The position numbers were made by a program, and so were the translations under genes. The notes below the pieces were generated by a model. That model was not told the DNA's origin and did no database searches. It saw only the letters and a list, made by a program, of their open reading frames with translations. Positions 1 to 13,865 of a stretch of DNA of 60,000 bases are shown piece after piece; within the stretch, counting starts at the first letter, position 1; each line of letters begins with the position of its first letter. Source of the DNA: Polytrichum commune (Eukaryota > Streptophyta > Polytrichopsida > Polytrichales > Polytrichaceae); contig OX485803.1 in the NCBI GenBank assembly GCA_950295325.1, positions 7,504,001 to 7,564,000 on the forward strand. Direction: 5' to 3'.

Positions 1-798
1 GGTGTGAGCTAGGAAATAAGGCAATTTGAGTAGCGCCTTGGTACAGCAATGGCCTGGGAGTGGCTCCCGCGACTGCCAAGGTTTGAGTAGGCATAAGTTC
101 CTCAATACTTGCCCAAATATGATAAACAAGGAGTCCATCGGCATCTACGTGAAACGTAGATGATGATGGAGTGGTTGCTAGTGAGCATCAAAGATCATAC
201 AAGAAGGTTATGTTGTTTTGAAGCTGCAAGGGGCTTTGAGCCCCAATGACTAAAGGAAAATGTGTACTTGGCCCCAACTCTTGATAGAGAGACAAAGGTT
301 TCTTGATGGTGGGGTAGGGGCCCTTCCAAAAGTCCTAGAGGCTTATATGGATGAGGCGGCGTGACCGGCCAAACCTACCTGAGCCCGAATGGCACAGCCT
401 CCACGGGCATTGGCCCAACATGGGGACATAGTTGCCTAGTATGGTTCGGGTTGTTAAAGTGTTGCTCTGGCAACACGATGATCAACTTAAGATTGGACTT
501 TCATGGATCGAAGTTCACATCTAATCATTGGTTACCGATTAAGCGGTGAGTCCCGAATGCAGGTGTAGGAGGGTTGGTCCCCCTCCTACGAATTAAGAGG
601 TCCGCGGTATGGGGAGCTAACCATTCACATGGCCGAATGCAAAGGGTTAGCGCTCGTGGTCCTTGCTAGAATTGACAAATGGTCAAGATTGTTAAGGGGC
701 GCTAGCAAGGGTTGGGACATTTCATGTGCGAAAGTTATATGAATTTCATATCAACTACGTACTTGTAGATGTATAGTACATGCCATATGTGCATTTAT

Positions 799-871
799 TA
801 CCTCTATAATATGACATTTTGGGGGTCCAAGAGTGTCATATTAACAATGTCACAGTCATATTATAGAGGTA
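799..871. repeat. Inverted repeat with 17-bp perfect arms
   Basis: TACCTCTATAATATGAC at 799-815 and its exact complement at 855-871, with a further GTCATATT pair in the loop. Probably a MITE remnant. Confidence 0.75.
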
Positions 872-1687
872 GATTCTAAGTAGAATGCCGGTTTTACACA
901 CAATAAAATCTCCTTCAAACACTTGTCTTTAGTATATATTCATTCTTGGAGCCACACGAAACCCCATTCCACACAAATATAGGTGTCCTAATAAGAAAAG
1001 GAATCAGGCGAAAAGGAATCAGGCAAAGGTTCCTTACCTTATTTGGCCAATGAGTAGCCATTCAACAAATGGCCTCTGTAGACATGGTGAGAATATTATA
1101 TAAAGTTTAGCTATATCGAATAATGCAAGTAGAGCAACTCTACAATCCTATTAGCAAACATTCGCCTATAGGTCAAACACCACTTCAATTTAGCAGGCTT
1201 TACATCATGCTATGGGTCAAGTGACATGGGCCCTTCTAACCCATCCACCCATCGAGAAAAAAAATTGAGTGATGTCACCAAAAAGAATGGGTGACATCAT
1301 ATGTTTCTACACAATGTGCCTCCATGTGGAGCAACCCATTCACCCATTCTTCATACGTCAATCTCTCCTCCCACATATTTGAGACGAGCCCATAGGATAG
1401 GTAGGTACCTCCAATTGCCATGTGGCCGGAGGCTATTCATTCAACATGATTAGGGTAGGTAGTAAGCGTTGGTGGCACCCATCTATCTTGGGACCCTACG
1501 ATTATGGGATGAGTACCAAGGGTCCAACCCCATCCATTTTCTAGTTGGGTGCAAGGTGGACGGGTCGATGGAGCTGTCCCATTAATGGATGTGTACACAT
1601 TCATTGGGAAAAACAAAATGGGTGGAAGAGTCCGTGTGACTCGACCCTACTAACCAATACCCCACAAATTGGGACATCCAATTGCAC

Positions 1688-1688
<1 letters not shown>

Positions 1689-1718
<30 letters not shown>
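1689..1718 (+). repeat. Poly(A) tract of 30
   Basis: Uninterrupted run of 30 A, generating spurious poly-lysine ORFs. Confidence 0.95.
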
Positions 1719-1720
<2 letters not shown>

Positions 1721-1998
1721 CAATTGCATGAACAAGTTCACATCTACAATAAGTGCCTACAATGCCTCAAGCAAATTATTGAGTTTACGATCATCTACTT
1801 AGAATCATGTCAAGATGTAAGATCCCTGAATTGGGTTGTGTTGCTAGAGGGAATTGTGGCATACGAGCATACCTCACATTCATCCAACATACAATCCCCA
1901 ACATAGTATGCAGCCCGGATGTTATTGTTTCTAGTTGATTTGACACCAGAATTAGCTTCAAAGGCCTTGCATTACTCTAACCTAAGTCATTTGAGATG

Positions 1999-2233
1999 GA
2001 GAGAGTGGACTATAGCTTACGAGCATACCTCTCATCCATCCAACATAAAAACTTGATCCACTATGGGTTTGTGGCATACATCTCAAATGACTTGGACCAC
2101 AGTAATTTGGGATCTTTAAAGCTAATTCTAGAGTAAAGTCAACTAAAAAAAGAACCTACATGATACATACAATTTCAAGGCTTTAATGTTGGATGAATGA
2201 GAGGTACACTCATACGATAATTCCCTCTCTCTC
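1999..2233. mobile_element. MITE with CTCTCATTCATCCAACAT-type ends, copy 1
   Basis: GAGAGAGTGG...GAGCATACCTCTCATCCATCCAAC at the left is mirrored by ATGTTGGATGAATGAGAGGT...CCCTCTCTCTC at the right. An extra left-end fragment lies at 1845-1905. The core has ACTTGATCCACTATGGGTTT and CAAATGACTTGG. Confidence 0.65.
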
Positions 2234-2634
2234 GATTTGTGATGGAGTGACGACAAACCTATAAGGAGTCAAGTTTTCAACCTTAGCCAAGATATGTGGT
2301 CACTCTTCTTAATTGGACACCTAAATCTTAGTGGCATATGGCAATGCATGTAGATAAGACCGGACACTCATAAGATATGTGCTCCAATGAGATTGGACTA
2401 TGTGCTCATAATAAGAAGTATGTTGTTTTAGGTTGCATTGTTTACACAATTGGTGACACAAGTGGCTTGTTTTAACAAAAGCCTATTCACCCATGATGGA
2501 TGAATTTGGGGGCATCGTCTTTTGGAGATGCCTAGAGAACTTCATATTGTCTATATAAAGTCATCCATCTTGGAGGAAGGGATAGTAAACAATACACCCC
2601 TATAAGTTGAGGCCATTCATCCCAATTGGACACC

Positions 2635-3000
2635 ACTACGCTATTTATGGTGTTTTGTGCCACCCACACTATTGGCGATACAACCTAAACTATATGCCTA
2701 GAGGTCTTAGGGTTAGTTCTTATAGGCCGCTCAACAACCAGATTCTAGTGGAAAAGTTTAAGGATTACTTTCCATGTAGGTGGAACCCTTAAATTGTCAC
2801 ACCTGCTAATTGTCAACTTGATACTATTAGTCAAAAAAGGCAATGCTTTGAAATGAATATATATACATTATGGCATTCAACGTAACACATTGGGATATTT
2901 GAGATGATAGTTTTGCATTTTAGTCTGTAGGGGAGAAATATTAGTGAATGTACTAATGCCAAGTTTCACATGTATACAAAAGGAACATCTTTTTGAGCAT
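2635..3000. repeat. Single arm related to the 30.9-32.5 kb element
   Basis: Begins CTACGCTATTTATGGTGTTT and keeps ATGCCTAGAGGTCTTAGG and GTAACACATTGGGATATTTG in the same order as the 30.9-kb arm. No inverted partner was found nearby. Confidence 0.5.
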
Positions 3001-3631
3001 ACACTAAAGACCATAAATGTTTAGTTGAAGATTCCCTAATTTGGTTGCTTAGTTCAAGTTTAATGTAATTGGTCATTTCATTTTTGCATTCCAAAATAAT
3101 AATTCATCAGTTATCAAAGATGCCATGAAGCTGTAGACTTTGTACATAGTAGTACCTGCTTTTGGGGACCCACAGCCCATATCTCGACTATTGCATGATA
3201 TTCTGTCGCTTCACTTCAACATCCATTGTTCCAACATTCCCTACTAAAAGTGCAATAAGATGTACTGCAAACTACAGCTTACAAAGATCATAATTAGGTG
3301 CAACAAAATCAATTACTGCATGATAATAATTCAAGTATGGACTTGAATTCGAACTCAACAGACTATTATGAAATCATAAACTGCCCAATCCAGTTAACAA
3401 TCACTATATGCGCAGATTGTCATTTCAAGTTTCAGAACCAGTATTGACATGCAAAAGTCGTGGCCAAAGTGAGGATTCACTTTCTCTTCAGGTGAAAGCA
3501 CAGCACTGCCAATTGTGTTATCCATTTAACCTCGAATGGTGTCTATATTTTGAGCACATTGTCCAATCTCGTTGTAACACATGTCATTCTGGTGTCCATT
3601 CTCAACTACAAGCCTGGCCATACTTATACCA
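3001..3631. other. Intergenic between the 2.6-kb repeat arm and the MAPK copy A 3' flank
   Basis: The part at 3540-3620 resembles a dispersed block also near 23.59 kb (TTGTCCAATCTCGTTGT / TAGTCCAATCTCATCATC; TGGTGTCCATTC). No gene seen. Confidence 0.45.
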
Positions 3632-4078
3632 CCTCAGTTCTGATCCAGCAACAAGCTGCACCAGACCACTCATCTTCAGAGCTCGTGAGAAACCCTCCTA
3701 GCCTACATATTGTATCCTCCTTTCTTGCTGAACCATGATTGGGCTCACTGCATTACTATGGTTCTGTACATTGTGACTGAGTTGACCCAATATTTGAATC
3801 CACAACCACTATAGTGAAATAAAGAAGCCCTATCAAAAAGATGGGCAAAGAATCGAACTAAGAGTTGACCAGAAAGAAAAGAATGAAGAAATCAGACTAG
3901 GAATGTGTTTCTACACTCTCAAGACCATGGTCCAAGTCAACCAACCTCATGCTACAATCCATCACTGCAGTGTCACATCTGCTGGAGGACTAACTTTAGT
4001 GAGGCATCCTTTGTGCTCTTAAGCACATAAACCTGAAATTGCTCAGGCTACTTGAGAATGCAGTGTACCAATTGGTGA
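3632..4078 (-). other. 3' flank / 3' UTR of MAPK copy A shared with copy B
   Basis: Sequence downstream of the stop codon matches copy B (16297-16744) closely down to about 3632, where similarity ends abruptly. This marks the 3' limit of the duplicated block. It probably contains the 3' UTR; no poly(A) site was assigned. Confidence 0.6.
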
Positions 4079-7360
<3,282 letters not shown>

Positions 7361-7408
7361 GTTCTGCACATATCGCAAACCTCTCAGTAGCCTGTCACAG
7401 CCTTGCAC

Positions 7409-9000
7409 CTGAGTGGACACACAATACAAAGGAGAAAGACAAGGACACAGACCGAAAGACTCTTGACGTCCCACTCAAAATCCCCTAAGCCATCCAGAGA
7501 GAAGGATAGACAGCTTGAAGAAGGCGTCACGACATCCAACCCATGACCATCGCATAAACAGTTGTACATCTACGAACATCAGATTCGCAAGTGGAGTATG
7601 TTCAGATAGATTCTGAATGAGCATAACAGAAGAGCTGATGGGTGTGCTTGGCGTATTTACAACAATTCTGACACATAACCGAAAATCCAGAGATGGATAG
7701 CAGATTCAGGGGAGCTTAGGTAACCAGTGAATTCGCTGTCTTAACTTGATGCATGCTTCCACAATTGCTTGAGGTACCACGTTAAGGTAAACGAACGGGC
7801 TACACGCAATAGAGCAAAACACGTGATGATTATCAAATTCTCTGGGTTCAGCCGCAATTGATGTTGCTAGAACAGGTGCCCCTTTACTGCGTTCCGCAGT
7901 CCGAAGTTCAACCACGGCATTACTAAAGGGAAATCAGTGACACGTTTCCTTAGTAGTGACATCCACTTACACTACCTTACTCTACTAAAACGCTCACGTT
8001 TCCACTACCACCGAGGCCGAACCTTGCTCCCACCCCAAAAAGTGTACCAGAAGAAGGATCATCACAGAATAGGTCTCTCCCAACCAACCAACCAACCGAT
8101 TGAAATGTGCTCCGAGGCTCCCCATGTGTACGTCGGGGCCTACGGAGCTACCAAAAGACTCTACAAGTCCCGGAACTGCAAAAGGGAATACCGAAAAACC
8201 TCAACATAAGACCCCAAGCCCTAACCATGAGGAAAATTTCCAAAACAACCAAGCCTAAAAATTTAGCAAGCATGCGTTCATCCAGGGCTAGCGACGGACT
8301 TTCTGCCTTGTGTCAGCTGATTGCATCCTGGCGTACGCCTTCCCTCCGTCGCCACTCCACCTCCACAACAATGGCCGTGCGCTCCAACTATCAATCAATC
8401 AACCAATCAATCTAGAGGCTCCTGCTCCTGCTCCGCCTCCTGCTGCTGCAGCACTACCACCACTCCTCCGCCGGTGGCACGCCTTCTCCACACCCCCCCA
8501 CCTGTCATGTGCTGACGCCCCAATCTGCCCTGTGCCGAACCCCGACGTCGCCCCTGCTCCCTACTATCTCCCAAACTGCTTCTACCCTAGCTCCCGCACC
8601 AGCTTCACCACGCTCCTCCCCGCCAACAGAAGCAACGCGGTCGTCGCAATGTTGATGTCGCTCCTGTTGTTGTTCCTGTTCCTCCACCAGCGGCGCTGCG
8701 TGGCAACCGGGGCGGATCATCCAGGCATCCGCGAGGAGCATTCCTGCGACTCGATGATGAATGCTCTGCTCTGCTCTGCTCCGCTCCTGCCTTCTCTGAA
8801 TGCAAAGCTTCTCGCTCGACACAGCCTGCCCCGCCCCTGCCCTGCCCTGCCCTGCCAGGCTCCCTTTTCCGTCCCTGCCCGACCCTCGCCCGAGCCTGCG
8901 CTCCCGAGCCTGGTCCATGTCCACGTTCCCACGTTCCCACTGGAGGGCCACGTTCCCAGGGGCCTCAATGATCCCGCTCTGTCTATGGAGGAAGGCCCTG
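7409..9000 (-). promoter_or_regulatory. Leader intron, 5' leader and promoter region of MAPK copy A
   Basis: From the splice acceptor just above 7408 the sequence matches the same region of copy B up to about 8.9 kb, well beyond the coding exons. The part from about 8280 to 8960 is much more GC-rich than its surroundings and carries CTG/CAG-rich stretches and a TCAA repeat. A 5'-leader exon plus leader intron is likely, but I could not fix the donor. One weak in-phase donor candidate lies near 8605. Above 8920 three CACGTT boxes occur (8922, 8930, 8949) where copy B has true G-boxes. Confidence 0.6.
8410..8511 (-). other. Leader ORF (uORF candidate) of MAPK copy A
   Basis: An ATG-started ORF of about 33 codons begins MTGGGVWRRR, continues through a Gln/Glu-rich run and ends PLD-stop. 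The same ORF is present in copy B, and the length difference between copies is a whole codon within the CAG/GAG run. It sits in the conserved GC-rich leader. It could be a uORF or a piece of an unrecognised first exon; no GT donor in the right phase is obvious inside it. Confidence 0.35.
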
Positions 9001-9334
9001 AATGGAGGGCGTCCTCTAATTTCAGGCCTTGAATTGAGGCCCAAAACTGAGGGCATTAATAAACAAGCTATTTAGCCTTGTGTTGTAAGGGTAACTCCTT
9101 AAATATTGAGGCGAATTCTCTTGCGCGTGTGGAAGTGATCCACAATTCTATATGTGAAAGCTCATGAACTGTAGTTTGACTTTTAGAATTGGCATAGATT
9201 TAGTTATTCGTGAGTGTTTTTTTCCCTTTTTTTACAAATTTTTCCTTAAGTTTATATTTTTAATTTGTATGAATATATTTTAATAATGAAAAAGTGGTGG
9301 ATTTTTCAAACTGTGTAACATGAATACACACCAC

Positions 9335-9486
9335 TAAGACGAAGAGGTTGGCGGTTCGAATCCCGGCTGTGAAATCTCCTCTCTACTTGACGGAAAACTT
9401 GCCAGGTGATCAACTACCTCCTGTGCTTTGGTGTTGGCCTATCGGCCTTCTGTCTCAAAACAAAAAACAAAAAACAAACAAAAAAA
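9335..9486 (+). mobile_element. tRNA-derived SINE, 5'-truncated copy
   Basis: A perfect Pol III B box, GGTTCGAATCC, lies at 9353-9363. Then comes a shared body (GTGAAATCTCCTCTCTACTT; GGAAAACTTGCCAGG; TCGGCCTTCTGTCTC) and a CAAAAAA-repeat tail. The A-box part seen in the 33.9-kb copy is missing or diverged. Confidence 0.75.
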
Positions 9487-9980
9487 CCACGAAGACGCCC
9501 AATCTCAACGGACCAGGAGAATCGACCGGTAGTTACAGATGAACCGGTTGATGTTCAAGACTTTAGGGGAATTACCGACCTTTTTGGGAATAATTAATGG
9601 AATATGTCTTCACTTAATAAATAATAACCAAAAGTTGTCAACTTGTAACCAATTTGACCAATCATGCCTAAAAACCTCCTTGGAGGCTGTTGAGTTTCTC
9701 AAAGGAAAAAAAAACAATTGAGGTGACGTGGCCGCCCCAGAGGGCGGCATTTCGGGAAGAGGCTATAAGCCTCCTGCTCGACTATGGTGATTGAGGTTCA
9801 AGTGAAATCGGGTTGTTTTCGGAAATGATATTTGGGTGAGTGGGCTTTAACCCTTAGAAGGACATGGGGTGTCTATAGCTTCAACAAGTGTTCAAGTAGT
9901 ATGTTATGTGATCAGTGGAATTGAGTCCTTTTTTAACACAACATAGTTAGAAGAGAAATTGAGAATAAATTCACATGTCA

Positions 9981-10343
9981 CACTACACTAAATAGTCCTA
10001 TTAGTGTGGGTGGAAAATTAGCATGGGCCACATCAGTTTTATAGTTAAGGTAGAATTATTGTGCGTCTATGACTTCGTGTCTTCATCTCAGTTTTCATGA
10101 AGACTTCTTACAACCACTTGAAATGAAAATAAAGTATTCATCTTACATCAAGAACAACACAAATCAAATACCCAACCACATTGATCTTATAGAAAACCAA
10201 TGATTGTGACCCATGTTGATTTATTACTAGAGATTTTGTGTGGTTTGTAAAATAATGTGGCCATACTAATTCTCATCATAAGAATTAGCGTGGACTATAG
10301 AAGATTAGTGTGACCCACAATGATAGGACTATTTAGTGCAGTG
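9981..10343. mobile_element. MITE with CACTAAATAGTCCTAT ends
   Basis: Left end CACTACACTAAATAGTCC; right end on the opposite strand CACTGCACTAAATAGTCC. Internal sequence (AGTTTTCATGAAGAC, then ATTAGTGTGACCCA near the right end) matches the other copies. About 363 bp. Confidence 0.75.
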
Positions 10344-10579
10344 ATTATATATTTGTGGTGTGTATTTGAATCCATGTCATTTGGACGCTTAATGCCCCTG
10401 GTAATACACTCTACATATGTGCATCCTCCGATTGAAATAGTACATGTTATATACGGGTTATTTTATAAATGTTATCTCTTGTCATTATAGCTTCAAAAAT
10501 ATACTATTGTGTATAACACATGTTAGTATGACATATTGAGGTCCATATTGGGCCTCTCGTATGTTAAAGGTTGAACAAA

Positions 10580-10960
10580 CTCTTTCCTCTTTGCACCCAC
10601 TTCTCATAGGATATGGAACACACAACTAGTGTGAGATGATTAGCAAATTGAGATATTTTCCACAACTATTTGCCTCATAATTTTTGAAGCTCATATGAAT
10701 ATCTTATTCATTATCAAAGTGAAGATTCTCTTGCTCATTCAATAGTCGTATAGGTCCCCTTCTCCCCACCCCTCCAAATTATGTTGACCATAAGCCCTAG
10801 AATCATTAACATATTTTGAGTATGCAGTCCAACCTCTTTTAAACACGTACCTTTTTGGTGTCCATTCATAGATCTAAATCATACACCACTTAACTACATG
10901 TGTTCATGGGTATTGGAGTCATGGGACTAAGGCACGTCTACCTTACACATTTTTTAGCAC
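10580..10960. repeat. Dispersed repeat R1, copy near 10.7 kb
   Basis: Contains TTTGCCTCATAATTTTTGAA, CTCATATGAATATCTTATTC, AAAGTGAAGATTC and later GTGTCCATTCATAGATC. The blocks recur in the same order near 22.06-22.44 and 41.95-42.26 kb. No terminal repeats or ORF, so the class is unknown. Confidence 0.5.
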
Positions 10961-12399
10961 ATGCAATGTCCCCTTTTTTTTTTGCATGTAATTGGAATTA
11001 GATCTCGATGGTCACAAATGCAATTCATGGATTTGGTACCATGGAAAGTATGTTTCTAAGTATGAATTTCTCTACAAATTGACTTGGTTTGCTCATGGGC
11101 AAGTCCCACACACATATTAAAACCACGGTGCACATAGAAGTTTGACATAATTGACAATGTCATTGTGGATAATTTTTGGGCTTCCACAATATCCAATTTG
11201 GTTTGAATATTTGTCATGTGAAGGCAACAACAATCCTCATGGTAGTGTCATTCCCCAACAAAAATATCTATCATGTGTATTGTTTCTCCCAAAGTTGATA
11301 TGCAAAATGTACACATGGTCATGTCAAGCCTACATGTAGTTTCGCAATGTTCTTTGTAGGCGCCTCCAATCTAATTTTTTTTCTTCTTCTAGTTTTATAA
11401 GCATCCAATGAGACATTAGGAGTGAAATGTCTATGTTACCACATAGATGTAATTTAGGCGTACTTAAATAAGAAACAATACTACATGGAAGCCCATCCAA
11501 ATCAACCCACCATAGTTTCTAATATAGCACTGGTTACGAACATCATTAGCTGTTGGTTCCCATCACTCAGTGTAGTCTCGATGGCCAAGTCAAAGGCCCA
11601 TTATGACATCCTTGTTTTGGTGGCTCTGGGTAGTGCATAGACGAGTGACACTTGAGGTGGCGCCAACCAAGTGCCCATTATCCCCAATCGAGTGTAGCAT
11701 TGAAGTGTTTGCGAGCATCAAATATTATTCTTACATGAGTCATAAACCTTCCAAAGGGGAGATAATATCAATAACAATCTTATTATATTATGATACATTC
11801 AATTCAAAACACCTATCTAGGTGGGTGGTATATCTATGAGCATTCCAGCTAGATGTCCGATATTACAAGTCACAACCGAACCACGATCTTGACACTACAA
11901 AGACATACATCAAACCAACGACTATCATCTTGCATCACCGACAACTCACTTGACCTACATCACTGGAAATATAAATACACACCTATTTTTTATAAATCTA
12001 CCACACCGGTAGATTTGTGTTGTTCTTTCACCGGCGCGAAGCAATTACCTAGAACTCTCTCATGCGGTGATAGTGCGACAACCATTTTGTTGAGCGCTCA
12101 TCAAGACACGTGCCGTCGCAAGACATGTGTAGTATCTAGGGCACCTAAAACCAAAGGACCTTCCACTCTTACGCACGCTTGCTCGCTTCCTTGGTGTGCA
12201 CCATAGCTAGGGTACACACGCATGCCTTCCACAAAATATCACAAGCTCCTCTCTCCCCATCGGATATCAATTATTGAGTTCCTTGAGATAAAGGCGACAT
12301 TCTTTGGACCGTGGAATCTGCATGCTCGACATGGTGGAATAGCATGCTCGGAGGGATAGAGAGAGAACTCCAATTCCCGTCAATTCAGCATTAGAAATG
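10961..12399. other. Intergenic; no gene seen
   Basis: AT-rich, with short open frames only. No motif or inverted repeat stood out. Confidence 0.45.
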
Positions 12400-12506
12400 T
12401 TTTTTTTTCCTCCTTTCCTTTTCTTTTCTTTTCGTGTGTGTGTTTGTTTGTTTGTTTGGTTGGTTGGTTGGTTTGTTCTTTTCTTTTTCTTTTTCTTTTT
12501 CTTTTT
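12400..12506 (+). repeat. Compound pyrimidine microsatellite
   Basis: Runs of CTTTT, TGTG, TTTG, TTGG and TCTTTT units in succession, almost purine-free apart from G in the middle. Confidence 0.85.
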
Positions 12507-13574
12507 GCAGCCTGCTGTTCAATGATCGAGGGGAACCGGCCGCTAGTTACAGATGAACCGGTTTAAGTGCGAGGAATAAGTGGCTGAATTCGAAGACTGC
12601 AAGGAAAACTACCAATCGTTTTTAGAGGAATTTAGAGAATATGCCTCCAATTAATGAAGGAAATGCAACAGATGTCGACTTGGAAACCGTCGGCCGTTGG
12701 GAAATACCGTGGATCTCGTGACTGTTGATGGCCCACAAATCACCCCGGACCACTGCTGCTTTCATGAAAACAAAAGTGCATAGAATCTCCAATCTAGGAG
12801 TATATGAATTATTGATCGTCCATCCGAGTGTAACTTTTCCTTTTTCCTCTTTATCAGTCCCTGTGTATGATTTTGTTTGGTTCATAAACCTACCCACCTG
12901 TTCAAGTTTACTGTCCATTTCATTCCAATCGGATCCTATTTGATAAGATTGTTGGGTCAAATCAGCACTTTAAAATGCTGAAAAAAAAAAGCAAAAAAAA
13001 ACTATGTAATAAATCATAATACAATGTATGTACAATGTTTGTATGTTTTTATTAATCCTCCTCAGAGATAGATGTCACGGAGCTTTACCTAGTTAGTTGA
13101 TGTGGAAAATTTTGTGATGTCTAGGTAAACTCGTGCATCGGGATGGTGAAATTTTACTACCTTTGTGTTTTTAGATGATTGGATGCCAAGAATAGTTGAA
13201 GCGACCCCGACTTGGTTTAATTGGGTCCGGTTGGAATGAATTGGGCGTCAATCCATATAGCATGAGAGAGAAGTGGTGGGGGGAGGGGGGGAAGGTGGTA
13301 CCAAAGACTATTCACTGACCATGGATGAGTTGACGTAAATACCACAAATCCTCAGTTCACTAGGGCATGCTTAACACAAAGTTTATTCAAACATGAATCA
13401 CAATTTGGACATGGCTAGAACATTGTAGTCTCTACGTGAAGCCATCCAATGTAAATGAAGGAGCTTTATTGTTGGGTGTTGTGTGGTTTGGCACAAATTA
13501 ATCACTTTTCGGAAGAAACTTTGCCATCTATCGTATCCACATTGGTCAAGACCATGCTCAATCCAATGTGGAAA

Positions 13575-13865
13575 TTACACTAAATAGTCAAATCAATGTG
13601 GGTTGCAGTAAATTTTTTTTAGAGCCCCCACTAATTTTCAACCCACACCAAATCTATAGTAGAAGATTAATGTGGATTAATGGGGTCCTACTTTTGATGT
13701 ATAGTGACTAGTTTATTTTATGTAAGGTGTTGGCAGGAAGTGTTCATGAAGACTTAGGGGATGACTCGAGGTCTTGGATCCACCTTGACCAGAAAATCAA
13801 TACAACCCACACTAATTATTTCCTCACTATCTCTCCACCCACACTAGTAAGACTATTCAGTGTAG
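13575..13865. mobile_element. MITE with TACACTAAATAG ends, diverged copy
   Basis: Left end TTACACTAAATAGTC; right end on the opposite strand CTACACTGAATAGTC. Internal GTTCATGAAGAC is shared with the other copies. About 290 bp. Confidence 0.65.

Larger units (their letters stand above)
1..1998. other. Intergenic; no gene seen
   Basis: The first 720 bases are less AT-rich than what follows and look repeat-derived, but I recognise no domain. Contains the 799-871 inverted repeat, the 30-A tract and a MITE fragment at 1845-1905. Confidence 0.5.
9507..12650. repeat. Pair of diverged direct repeats flanking 3 kb
   Basis: About 110 bp at 9507-9610 and at 12520-12650 share CTAGTTACAGATGAACCGGT-type sequence and later an ATTAATG(G/A)A motif. 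They could be remnants of a duplication or of LTR-like ends; no coding sequence lies between them. Confidence 0.4.

Noticed and set aside
1545-1906. Poly-lysine ORFs
   Set aside because: Products of the 30-A tract.
8310-9032. Long plus-strand ORF (240 codons), with a 222-codon partner at 20900-21568
   Set aside because: Antisense to the kinase leader, Pro/Ser/Ala-rich through GC bias, and the two copies diverge completely in the second half. Looks like composition, not coding.
8505-9056. Minus-strand ORF over the leader as a stand-alone gene
   Set aside because: Amino-acid changes between copies are frequent while the kinase exons hardly change, and no clear initiation site exists. At most part of a leader or first exon.
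9353-9363. tRNA gene suggested by GGTTCGAATCC
   Set aside because: No acceptor stem or anticodon arm fits; shared flanks and an A-rich tail at three loci show a SINE.
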